Under the pieces are notes generated by a model that was not told the origin of the DNA, did not search any database, and saw nothing but the letters and a program-made list of their open reading frames with translations. Positions 7,078-13,814 of a DNA stretch of 14,303 nucleotides are shown here, piece after piece (the first letter of the stretch is position 1; each line of letters begins with the position of its first letter). The translations under genes were made by a program, and so were the position numbers. The stretch is from Thermoleophilia bacterium (GTDB taxonomy: Bacteria; Actinomycetota; Thermoleophilia; Gaiellales; Gaiellaceae), in contig JAERMP010000027.1 in assembly GCA_016844515.1 (NCBI GenBank), positions 1 to 14,303 of the forward strand. The letters run 5' to 3'.

Positions 7078-7340
7078 GCGAAGCCGCGGTTCAGACGGAG
7101 TCGGGCCACGAGCTTTACGTGAGACACGCACGAATCGACGGCCACTCCGTGGCCGTGCTCCGCGCAGTCGACGAGGGTGACCGGTGCGTCGTGGAGGCCG
7201 AGGTATGGCCGGACGGCCCCGATGCTGATCCGGTACGCCCCGGCCCGTACAGCTTTCCGACGCCGGTCGAGGCCACGCGGTTCGTCACGCACGCGGTCGA
7301 GGCGTTCATCGCGCTCGGCTGCGAAGTCGGCGCCTCGTAG
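7074..7340 (+). CDS. Small conserved-looking protein of unknown function (88 residues)
   Basis: An 88-residue soluble protein (MSEAAVQTESGHELYVRHARID...), acidic, with no cysteine motif apart from C61ish and C84ish singletons and no membrane segment. Predicted strands (HSVAVLRAVD, RCVVEAEVW) are followed by a C-terminal helix (TPVEATRFVTHAVEAFIALG), which suggests a small alpha/beta fold. Its ATG overlaps the stop of the thioredoxin-like gene (ATGA), so the two are translationally coupled and probably act together. I do not recognise the family. Codon use with G/C third positions supports it being real. Confidence 0.7.
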   Translation: MSEAAVQTESGHELYVRHARIDGHSVAVLRAVDEGDRCVVEAEVWPDGPDADPVRPGPYSFPTPVEATRFVTHAVEAFIALGCEVGAS

Positions 7341-7345
7341 TCCGC

Positions 7346-7377
7346 GGGGTCTGACCCGGGGTCTGACCCCGGTCATG
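7346..7377. repeat. GGGGTCTGACCCC tandem palindrome, middle copy
   Basis: Two abutting palindromes, GGGGTCTGACCC (7346-7357) and GGGGTCTGACCCC (7358-7370), are followed by GGTCATG. The unit is repeated almost exactly at 7426-7458, 46 bases further on. It lies between the convergent 88-residue gene and pilB and could form a hairpin on either strand. Confidence 0.85.
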
Positions 7378-7424
7378 CCCAAATTCGTCTCCTCGTCAAG
7401 GCCATCCCCGTTGGGATCCAGCCC

Positions 7425-7458
7425 GGGGGTCTGACCCGGGGTCTGACCCCCGGTCATG
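7425..7458. repeat. GGGGTCTGACCCC tandem palindrome, right copy
   Basis: A second copy of the double palindrome: GGGGTCTGACCC (7426-7437) directly joined to GGGGTCTGACCCC (7438-7450), then CGGTCATG. It lies 19 bases beyond the pilB stop codon on the convergent strand, so it may serve as a bidirectional terminator. Confidence 0.85.
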
Positions 7459-7476
7459 TCCTAAGTGACCCAGCGC

Positions 7477-9255
7477 CTAGGAGAGGATGCGGGCGAGCTC
7501 TTCGATCGACGTGAGCCCGGACGCGACCTTCTCCAGCCCGTCGTCCCACATCGGGCGCATGCCGTTCTCGGTGGCTGCTCTTGCGATCTCGTCGCGACTT
7601 GCGTGCTGAACGGCGAGGGCGGCGATCTCCTCGGACATCCGCAGGAACTGAAAGACGCCGATTCGGCCTCGATACCCGGTGTGGTTGCACCGAGGGCAGC
7701 CCTTCTTGCGATAGAAGACCGTCCCGTCGAGCACACGCTGCACGTCCGGCGACATCCGAACTTCGTTGAGCTCCGCGTCCGTGGGCTGGTACGCCTCGCA
7801 GCAGTGGGTACAGAGCTTGCGCGCGAGCCGCTGCGCCAGGACTGCCGACACGGCCGCGCCGGTGAGAAACGGCTCGACGCCCATCTCCCCGAGTCGCGTG
7901 ATTGTCGAAGGCGCGTCGTTCGTATGCAGTGTCGAGAGCACGAAGTGCCCAGTCAGGGCCGCCTCGATCGAGATCTTGGCCGTTTCGACGTCGCGGATCT
8001 CGCCGACCATGACGACGTCGGGATCGGAACGAAGGATCGAGCGCAACGACGAGGCGAACGTCAGGCCCGCACGCACGTTGATCTGCACCTGATTGACGCC
8101 CGTGAGCCGGTACTCGACCGGGTCCTCGACGGTGATGATGTTGATCTCGGGTCGGTTGATCTGCGCGAGGCACCCGTAGAGCGTCGTCGACTTGCCCGAT
8201 CCAGTCGGGCCGGTGACGAGAAGCGCGCCGGTGGGCATCCGCACGATCGTCTCGAGATCCGCGCGCATCGCTTCCGACAGCCCGAGCTCGATCATCGTCG
8301 GCGGCTTTCGTGACTTGTCGAGGAGGCGCATCACGACCTTCTCGCCCTCGACGGTGGGGAGGGTCGCCACGCGGATGTCGAGCATCCGGCCGACTGCTGA
8401 GGTCGAGAGTGTGAGACGGCCGTCCTGCGGCTTTCGGCGCTCCGCGATGTCGAGCTTTGCGAGCACCTTGAGTCGAGTCGTGACGCCGGCAGCCATCTTC
8501 TTCGGGATGCGTTGGACCTCACGCAGGACACCGTCGACCCTGAACCGAACGACGAGCGCGTCCTCCTGGGCTTCGAAGTGCACGTCGGATGCGTTCTCCT
8601 CCGCCGCCTGAAAGATGAGTGCGTTCACGAGGCGGACGAGCGGGCCGTCGGAGATCCCGTCGTCGGCTTCGAGGTCGTCGCCGTGGTCATCGGCTTCGTC
8701 CATCTCGACGACGACGGAGCCAATGGCTTCGGCTGTACGCACGAGTCGCTGCAGCTCCGCAAGGATGTCGTCGCGCGACGCAACGCCGAGCTCGATCGAA
8801 TGCTTCGTCGCGAGACGGAGCTCGTCGATGGCGTGGAGATTTCCGGGATCCGCGACGGCGACCTTCAGCACGTCCTCCTCGAGCGCATACGGAACCGCGA
8901 CTGCGCGCTCGAGCGTCTGTACCGGGATGAGCTGTGCGACGTCCACGGCGACACCGATGCCCGGGAGGTCGACGATCTGCAGGTGATGGCGGACTGCGAG
9001 CATGCGCGCGACGCCGTCTGACGTTGCGACGCCCTCGTCGATCAGCGCCTGCGTGACCGGGCTTCCGTTGGCCGCCCGACCGCGGACGAGCGCCAGTGCA
9101 TCGGAGCCGACGAGTGCCGTGTGCCCGAGAAGATCGAGGACGAGCTCAGCCGTCTCATCGACGCCGAACGGCGTCGCCAGCTGCCGTGCCGGCTGAGCGA
9201 CCTCCGCTTCCGGGGCCTCGGGTTCCTCGACAGTCGTTGCGCGCGTGATTTTCAT
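7477..9255 (-). CDS. pilB: Type IV pilus extension ATPase PilB
   Basis: A 592-residue GspE/PilB-family ATPase that powers pilus polymerisation. An acidic/Pro-rich N-terminus is followed by an MshEN-type N-terminal domain (about 65-175), an acidic linker (about 184-200), then the motor domain: NASDVHFEAQ (221-230), Walker A GPTGSGKST (349-357), Asp box TVEDPVEY (375-382), Walker B DPDVVMVGE (411-419) and His box TGHFVLSTLHT (435-445). The zinc-binding tetracysteine is C482/C485 and C520/C523, the hallmark that separates PilB/GspE from PilT. The ATG at 9255 is preceded by GAGGGA 6 bases upstream and by a sigma-28-like promoter. It is a single-gene unit downstream of pilD. MshEN domains in PilB relatives bind cyclic di-GMP; whether the key residues are kept here was not established. 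Confidence 0.96.
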   Translation of the reverse strand: MKITRATTVEEPEAPEAEVAQPARQLATPFGVDETAELVLDLLGHTALVGSDALALVRGRAANGSPVTQALIDEGVATSDGVARMLAVRHHLQIVDLPGIGVAVDVAQLIPVQTLERAVAVPYALEEDVLKVAVADPGNLHAIDELRLATKHSIELGVASRDDILAELQRLVRTAEAIGSVVVEMDEADDHGDDLEADDGISDGPLVRLVNALIFQAAEENASDVHFEAQEDALVVRFRVDGVLREVQRIPKKMAAGVTTRLKVLAKLDIAERRKPQDGRLTLSTSAVGRMLDIRVATLPTVEGEKVVMRLLDKSRKPPTMIELGLSEAMRADLETIVRMPTGALLVTGPTGSGKSTTLYGCLAQINRPEINIITVEDPVEYRLTGVNQVQINVRAGLTFASSLRSILRSDPDVVMVGEIRDVETAKISIEAALTGHFVLSTLHTNDAPSTITRLGEMGVEPFLTGAAVSAVLAQRLARKLCTHCCEAYQPTDAELNEVRMSPDVQRVLDGTVFYRKKGCPRCNHTGYRGRIGVFQFLRMSEEIAALAVQHASRDEIARAATENGMRPMWDDGLEKVASGLTSIEELARILS

Positions 9256-9275
9256 CAGCGATCCCTCGAAGGGGT

Positions 9276-9302
9276 TATCGGCACGCGTGTTCCGCCCCTT
9301 GA
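9276..9302 (-). promoter_or_regulatory. Sigma-28-like promoter of pilB (best match)
   Basis: On the minus strand, TCAAG (9302-9298), 15 bases, then GCCGATA (9282-9276) followed by a further A, giving the full GCCGATAA of the sigma-28 consensus. It sits in the 60-base gap between pilD and pilB, 20 bases before the pilB ATG, leaving room for the GAGGGA ribosome-binding site. Confidence 0.75.
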
Positions 9303-9315
9303 CGAGCCGGCTGGG

Positions 9316-10062
9316 CTAGAACAGACGGAGGTACCCGTCCAGTATCCACTCGCCGAGGAAGAGCGTGATCACGGCCCCCAGGGCGAGGAACGGAACCAGT
9401 GGAACGCCCATCTTTCTCGCAGCCGTTCCGTGCCGGAAGACGAGCACAGCCGCCGGCACAAGCGCGGCGAACAGCCCCAACATCAGTGCGACAGACACCG
9501 ACGCACCCAGCACCGCTCCGAGGAGAAGAGCGAGCTTGACGTCGCCCATGCCGAGCCCTTTCGGGTAGGCGAGCACGACGACGAAGAGGAACCCCGCCGC
9601 TGCAAGCGCCGCGAGTAGCCACTCGGCGCTGGGTGCGATCGCCGTGTGAACGACGAGCGCCACCGCAGCCGCCGGAACGACGATTCGATTCGGGACGATC
9701 CGAAGCTGAATGTCGATGGCCGAGAGCGTCACGAGAACGGCGCAGAAGCCTGCGGCGAGAGCGGCCTCGGGCGTCGGGCCGAAGACGGCGACGCACGCCA
9801 CGATGAGCGCCGCCGCAACGAGCTCGACGAGTGGGTAGAGAACCGAGATCGGCGCCTCGCAGTGTCGGCAGCGGCCCTTCAGAAGGACATACGAAAGGAC
9901 CGGGATGTTGTCCCGCCACAGGATCTCGCGCGAGCAGCTCCCACAGGAAGACGGAGGACGAAGAAGCGACCGCCGCGCCGGCACACGCGCCACGATGACG
10001 TTGAGGAAGCTCCCGAGCGCGAGCGCCGGTGCGAGGACGAAGGCGGCGGCAGCGACATTCAC
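9316..10062 (-). CDS. pilD: Prepilin leader peptidase / N-methyltransferase PilD
   Basis: A 248-residue polytopic membrane aspartic protease that cleaves prepilins after the leader Gly and methylates the new N-terminus. The N-terminal methyltransferase region carries the zinc tetracysteine C40-x2-C43 and C65-x2-C68. The two catalytic aspartates are D117 (SAIDIQLRIVPN) and D174 in the GxGD motif (GLGMGDVKL). Multiple hydrophobic helices fill the rest. The start is GTG at 10062; an ATG would lie at 10058 only in another frame. It follows the PilX-like gene by 7 bases, at the end of the block that begins with the second pilT, and its substrates are encoded in the same locus. Confidence 0.95.
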   Translation of the reverse strand: MNVAAAAFVLAPALALGSFLNVIVARVPARRSLLRPPSSCGSCSREILWRDNIPVLSYVLLKGRCRHCEAPISVLYPLVELVAAALIVACVAVFGPTPEAALAAGFCAVLVTLSAIDIQLRIVPNRIVVPAAAVALVVHTAIAPSAEWLLAALAAAGFLFVVVLAYPKGLGMGDVKLALLLGAVLGASVSVALMLGLFAALVPAAVLVFRHGTAARKMGVPLVPFLALGAVITLFLGEWILDGYLRLF

Positions 10063-10069
10063 CGCGGTG

Positions 10070-11503
10070 CTACCCCGAGTAGCTGCCCTGAATCGGATCG
10101 ACCGCGGTGACGGTCTGCGTCGCGGCGGGAATGCCGAGCATGTACTCCTCGATGGGGATGGGAGCCGAATAAATCAAGGTGGAGTTCGCAATCGAGGCGC
10201 TCCGCGAGATGATCGGCCCCCACAGCGTGGTGTTGTTGCTCACGGTGACGTCGTTGACGGCGTAGATGGCACCCTGGAAGACGACCTGGTTCCCGATGTC
10301 GACCGAGGTCGGGGTCGTGGTCGTCGCCGACGTCTTCGAGCCCGCGACGAATGCGATCAGGTCGACGTCCGGGTTCCACGTTGCATCACACGCCGGCACC
10401 GCACAGAAGTCGGCGCGGTTCGCGATCGTGAGCACACCAGACGCGTAGATGGTCGCGCGGCCGTCGTACTGGATGAGGTTGAGGTTCGACCAGGTCAGGT
10501 TGCCGTCGAAGTAGATCGCGCCCTTGACCGTGAGGGTTCCCGGCGAACCGGGGGCCCACGAGAGCCGGGCGACCTCGACGCCGCCCTCGACCCGCCTGCA
10601 GTCGTAGGCGGAGGCCGGAGTCAGGTCCACCGAGCCTCGACTCACGTCGAGCACAGTGTTGGTATCGAAGCCGCCCGAGAAGCTCCCGGACGTGCAGTTG
10701 CTCTGCGGGCCGAGATCGGCGTTGACGTACCAGTACGGGAGGTCGACGGTCGGCTTGGGGATGCTTGGCGGAGTGGTTCCGATGACCGAGGCGTAGATGC
10801 GAGAAGCGGGGCCGCACGCGACTGGGGTGCCGCCGTACGAACAGGTGCCGCTCGACTGGAACTCGTCGATGGGGCTGCCGGCGCTTCCGATCTGCGCGCT
10901 GTTGAAGACGCTGACGTTTCCGAGGACATGCACCGCCGGGCTGTTGATCTGGGAGTTGTTCTGAAGGCAGAGGTTTCCGCGGACGTAAACCGAGACGTCG
11001 AGCGTGACACTGTTCCCGAGCGTGATGCAGCTGGACGGCTGGTCGACGAACAGGTAGTTCCACGGCCGCATGTCCGCCTGCGTCGATGTCGTCACTTGAG
11101 CTTGGGCACTCACTGTGCGCACCACGTCTGCGGCGAGGGGGCCCGACGGGTTCCTCGCCGTCCCCGTACCCGTGAGCGTCCAGGTCGTGCCGGAGAGCGT
11201 GCCGACGTAGGTCACCGTGCCGGTCGGAAGCGTGACCGTCGTCGACGGAACCGAGCTCGCCGAGTATGGGTCGACGGCGTTCTCGAGCGTCGAGAACCCG
11301 TAGCTCAAGCCTGTCTCGGCGAGGCCGTATGCGCGTTGATCGGCCTGGACGCGCCGCGTGGCGCCCTGGTTCATCGTGACGTACGTGAAGATCCCAGCCG
11401 CGAGTGCCGAGAGGATGATCATGACGCCGAGCGCAAAGGGCAGCGCAAGGCCGCGCTCGTCGCCGAGTGAACGTCGCAACGCCTTCAGGGAAGATTCGAG
11501 CAC
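10070..11503 (-). CDS. Large PilX-like minor pilin with long C-terminal beta-rich passenger (candidate tip adhesin)
   Basis: A 477-residue protein. The N-terminus is a basic leader ending ERG (residues 16-18), followed by LALPFALGVMIILSALAAGI, which matches the PilX N-terminal class: pilin-like helix but without Glu at mature position 5. After the helix and an AYGLAETGL segment comes a long Ser/Thr/Gly/Asn-rich part with repeated short strands (for example VYVRGNLCL, VHVLGNVSVFNSAQIG, YFDGNLTWSN, DVTVSNNTTLWG), like a beta-helix. Eight cysteines in the passenger suggest extracellular disulfides. The GTG at 11503 is chosen because AAGGAG (11514-11509) ends 5 bases upstream and gives an 18-residue leader. 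The frame is open to a GTG at 11593 overlapping the PilW-like stop (GTGA), which would add 30 residues. It lies between the PilW-like gene and pilD. Confidence 0.85.
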   Translation of the reverse strand: MLESSLKALRRSLGDERGLALPFALGVMIILSALAAGIFTYVTMNQGATRRVQADQRAYGLAETGLSYGFSTLENAVDPYSASSVPSTTVTLPTGTVTYVGTLSGTTWTLTGTGTARNPSGPLAADVVRTVSAQAQVTTSTQADMRPWNYLFVDQPSSCITLGNSVTLDVSVYVRGNLCLQNNSQINSPAVHVLGNVSVFNSAQIGSAGSPIDEFQSSGTCSYGGTPVACGPASRIYASVIGTTPPSIPKPTVDLPYWYVNADLGPQSNCTSGSFSGGFDTNTVLDVSRGSVDLTPASAYDCRRVEGGVEVARLSWAPGSPGTLTVKGAIYFDGNLTWSNLNLIQYDGRATIYASGVLTIANRADFCAVPACDATWNPDVDLIAFVAGSKTSATTTTPTSVDIGNQVVFQGAIYAVNDVTVSNNTTLWGPIISRSASIANSTLIYSAPIPIEEYMLGIPAATQTVTAVDPIQGSYSG

Positions 11504-11508
11504 CGCAG

Positions 11509-11514
11509 CTCCTT
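11509..11514 (-). promoter_or_regulatory. Ribosome-binding site that decides the PilX-like start
   Basis: AAGGAG on the minus strand, 5 bases before the GTG at 11503, is the strongest Shine-Dalgarno match in this operon. The competing upstream GTG at 11593 has none. A start at 11503 also gives a prepilin leader of normal length. Confidence 0.65.
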
Positions 11515-11589
11515 CGGGGGACCCCGCCGCAGTGAACGCTGAAAGCGCCGTACCGGCATCCCCCATCGTGGGGAGAGTCGAGCGTCGGC

Positions 11590-12150
11590 TCACGTTCGAC
11601 TCGAGTTGCGTAGGACGATGTCGTCGGTGAGGCGATAGTCGGGCAGAGCACTTGCGGGCCTCGTGTTCACCGGCAACGTCACGGAGAGGACCGCGAGGCT
11701 CGTCACCGACTGCGGCACGAACGAGAAGACGGTGCCACTCGTCAGGTAGTCCACGGCCTTCTTGCCGGTCGCGTCACAGGTGCCGCCGACGAGCCGGTAG
11801 AGCGCGAAGCGAGTCCCGCTGCCCGTCGTGCACCAACTGACCGTGGTTCCCGCGCCCGCGCTGGGGCAGCGGCTTCCGAGGACGATGGTGATGCTGGCCG
11901 ACGCACCTGTCGGGGTCACCGCGCTCGCACAGTGGATCTCACGGCGCAGCTGGTCGAGCGCAATCCGCGCGTTGATCTGCGAGGCGAAGCGGCGGTTCAT
12001 CTCCTCCTCCGCCTTCGAGGCCGCAATGAGGGCGTACGAGAGAGCCGTCATGACGATCACGAGCATCCCGAGCACAGTGACGAGCTCGATGAGCGTGAAT
12101 CCCCGCTCGTCGTGCCGGAGGCGATGTCTCAGCCTCGCCGCGGCGGACAC
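11590..12150 (-). CDS. PilW/GspJ-like minor pilin (type IV prepilin)
   Basis: A 186-residue prepilin with leader MSAAARLRHRLRHDERG, cleavage after Gly17, mature FTLIE with Glu22 as mature Glu5, and a helix to about residue 42. It continues with NARIALDQLRREIHCAS, the helix pattern typical of PilW/GspJ proteins. Cysteines occur at REIHC, SRC, SWC and GTC, enough for two disulfides. The GTG at 12150 begins 1 base after the pilT2 stop (TGA at 12154-12152). The longer frame to 12258 overlaps the pilT2 coding region and adds a non-prepilin Arg/Pro/Ser-rich stretch, so it was not used. Minor pilins of this class prime assembly together with PilV- and PilX-like proteins. Confidence 0.87.
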   Translation of the reverse strand: MSAAARLRHRLRHDERGFTLIELVTVLGMLVIVMTALSYALIAASKAEEEMNRRFASQINARIALDQLRREIHCASAVTPTGASASITIVLGSRCPSAGAGTTVSWCTTGSGTRFALYRLVGGTCDATGKKAVDYLTSGTVFSFVPQSVTSLAVLSVTLPVNTRPASALPDYRLTDDIVLRNSSRT

Positions 12151-12151
12151 C

Positions 12152-13315
12152 TCATGCTCCCGCGACGCGGAGGGTCGGCAGGCCGTCGTCCTTCGGTCGC
12201 TCGACGACCTCGGGCTCGGCCTCCCTGGCCACGGCGACCCTCGCCGCCTTCTCCGCATGGAGAAGGGCGATCTCGAAGTCGTGCCGGTTCGAAGCGGCGT
12301 TGGCTGCCGTCTCCCTGTCGACGTGCCCGCCGAGGACGAGCTCGATCAAGGCCTTCGAGAACGTCTGCATGTCGAAGAACTCGCCGTCCGCTATCGCGTC
12401 CGGGATCTCGTCCGTTCGCCGCTCTCGGATGAGCTCGGCGATGCGCGCGTTCGTCACCATCACCTCGACCGCCGGAACCCGGCCGCCACCCAGTTGGGGG
12501 AGCAGCCGCTGGCTGATGACGCCCCGCAGGACACCCGCCATGATCGCGATCACCTGTGGCTGCTTCTCCGGAGGGAAGAACTCGACCATGCGACCGATCG
12601 TCTCGGCAGCGTCGAGCGTATGCAGCGTCGAGAAGACGAGGTGACCCGACTCGGCGGCCTGCAGCGCGACATGGGCGGTCTCGGCATCTCGAAGCTCGCC
12701 GATGAGGATGACGTCGGGGTCTTGGCGCAGCACGCGCCGGAGGGCCTGCTCGAAGCTCTCGGTGTCGAGACCGACCTCGCGCTGATTGACGATGCAGCTT
12801 CGGTCGGGATGGAGAACCTCGATCGGATCCTCGATCGTCACGATGTGCTGCCGGCGAGTTCGATTGATGTGGTCGAGCATCGCGGCGAGCGTCGTGGTTT
12901 TCCCCGAGCCGGTCGCGCCGGTGACGAGGACGAGCCCACGCTGCTCGTCGGCGAGACGTGCCACACCGGCTGGAAGGTGGAGGTCGGCAAAGCCGGCGAT
13001 CTGATCCGGGATCACGCGGAAAGCGAACGAGATGGCGCCCCGCTGCCGAAATCCGTTCACGCGGAAGCGAGGCAGGCCGGGCTCGGAGTAGGCGAGGTCG
13101 AGGTCGCCCGTCGAGTCGAAGAGCTCGCGTCGGCGAGGCACGGCAACGCTTACCCGATCGAGCACGGCCTCGACGTCCGCGTCCCCGAGGACAGGGAACT
13201 CGGTGGCGGGAGCGAGCTCGCCGTCGAAGCGGAGCACCGGCGGCTGTCCAACCTTGAAGTGGACGTCGCTGGCGCCCGCTGCAACAGCATGCCGAAGCAC
13301 AGCGGTGAGATCCAT
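12152..13315 (-). CDS. Second PilT-family ATPase (PilT2/PilU-like)
   Basis: A 387-residue PilT-family motor. It shows Walker A GATGSGKTT (133-141), Asp box IVTIEDPIEVLHP (158-170), Walker B DPDVILIGE (199-207) and His box SGHLVFSTLHT, and lacks the zinc tetracysteine of PilB. The canonical PilT motif AIRNLIRE is replaced by ARIAELIRERRTDEIPDAI, and the following motif reads FDMQTF, closer to PilU and to PilT paralogues of Gram-positive bacteria. The C-terminus carries an extra charged tail after about residue 350. The ATG at 13315 (MDLTAVLRHAVAAGASDVHF) is preferred. A GTG at 13336 and an ATG at 13330 are open alternatives but fall within the promoter -10 box. It heads the block with the PilW-like gene, PilX-like gene and pilD. 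Confidence 0.93.
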   Translation of the reverse strand: MDLTAVLRHAVAAGASDVHFKVGQPPVLRFDGELAPATEFPVLGDADVEAVLDRVSVAVPRRRELFDSTGDLDLAYSEPGLPRFRVNGFRQRGAISFAFRVIPDQIAGFADLHLPAGVARLADEQRGLVLVTGATGSGKTTTLAAMLDHINRTRRQHIVTIEDPIEVLHPDRSCIVNQREVGLDTESFEQALRRVLRQDPDVILIGELRDAETAHVALQAAESGHLVFSTLHTLDAAETIGRMVEFFPPEKQPQVIAIMAGVLRGVISQRLLPQLGGGRVPAVEVMVTNARIAELIRERRTDEIPDAIADGEFFDMQTFSKALIELVLGGHVDRETAANAASNRHDFEIALLHAEKAARVAVAREAEPEVVERPKDDGLPTLRVAGA

Positions 13316-13327
13316 GGACAGCTCGTG

Positions 13328-13354
13328 CATCGGCACGAGGCGTGCGGCCCTTTA
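13328..13354 (-). promoter_or_regulatory. Sigma-28-like promoter of the pilT2-minor pilin-pilD operon
   Basis: On the minus strand, TAAAG (13354-13350), 15 bases, GCCGATG (13334-13328). The -35 box here is the exact TAAA of the FliA/WhiG consensus. The box ends 12 bases before the ATG at 13315, the same distance as at the first pilT. Confidence 0.65.
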
Positions 13355-13726
13355 GGTCACGGAACCGGTGGAGCCATGCGGGCTAGTCGCCACAGCGCCC
13401 GAAGCGGCAGACGCGCGATCCCACGGGCTTCACTCGGATGGGCAAGGTCGCCGCGTAGTAGACCGGCCACCGCATCGAACACACCGGGTGCACGAATTGC
13501 CCAGAGGCAAGCTCGGGGATAACGATCGGCCGCGCGCTTGGCCTTCCACGATGCCGAGACGTGCCGGTCGAGAGCGGCTCGAGTTCCACCAACTCGACCG
13601 GATGAAGGCCGCGGGGAAGCGCGCAGCGGTCGAGGCGCTGGAGAGCGCCCCCGCAGAGCTGCTCGCCCGCTTCACCGGCTAGGAACGCAGACCGCCTCCA
13701 ACCGGGGGCTACAATGGCGCGCTCCC
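13355..13726. other. Mostly non-coding gap between pilT2 and tRNA-Tyr
   Basis: About 370 bases with no convincing full-length gene. The only coding-like stretch is the 43-codon frame at 13551-13682, listed separately. TACAAT at 13710-13715 is a good sigma-A -10 box, 11 bases before the tRNA-Tyr gene, but no clear TTGACA box precedes it. A long minus-strand frame here runs antisense through tRNA-Tyr and is judged spurious. Confidence 0.5.
13551..13682 (+). CDS. Possible small protein or gene remnant (43 residues)
   Basis: The frame ATG 13551 to TAG 13682 encodes a basic, helix-prone peptide (RLEFHQLDRMKAAGKRAAVEA in part). From about codon 10 onward nearly every third position is G or C, as in the real genes around it, which suggests present or past coding. 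No Shine-Dalgarno sequence precedes the ATG and I recognise no family, so it could equally be the tail of a decayed gene. Confidence 0.3.
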   Translation: MPRRAGRERLEFHQLDRMKAAGKRAAVEALESAPAELLARFTG

Positions 13727-13808
13727 GCAGGGGTTCCCGAGTGGCCAAAGGGGGCGGGCTGTAAACCCGCTGGCTCAGCCTTCGGAGGTTCGAATCCTCC
13801 CCCCTGCA
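13727..13808 (+). tRNA. tRNA-Tyr (anticodon GTA)
   Basis: An 82-base class II tRNA. The acceptor stem GCAGGGG (13727-13733) pairs with CCCCTGC (13801-13807), with A13808 as discriminator. The anticodon stem GCGGG/CCCGC encloses CTGTAAA with anticodon GTA at 13761-13763. A long variable arm and GGTTCGAATCC T-arm are present. The 3' CCA is not encoded. TACAAT at 13710-13715 is the likely promoter -10. Confidence 0.97.
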
Positions 13809-13814
13809 CTTGCA

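Noticed and set aside
7346..7458. CRISPR-like repeat-spacer-repeat
   Set aside because: There are only two copies, the units are themselves tandem palindromes, and no cas genes are present.
9905..11470. 521-residue plus-strand open frame
   Set aside because: It is antisense to pilD and the PilX-like gene, with biased Arg/Asp/Val composition and no recognisable motif.
12151..12258. N-terminal extension of the PilW-like pilin
   Set aside because: It would lie inside the pilT2 coding region and add an Arg/Pro/Ser-rich stretch before the prepilin leader; the GTG at 12150 gives a normal leader.
11828..13522. 564-residue plus-strand open frame
   Set aside because: It is antisense to the PilW-like gene and pilT2, both of which show clear family motifs; this frame shows none.
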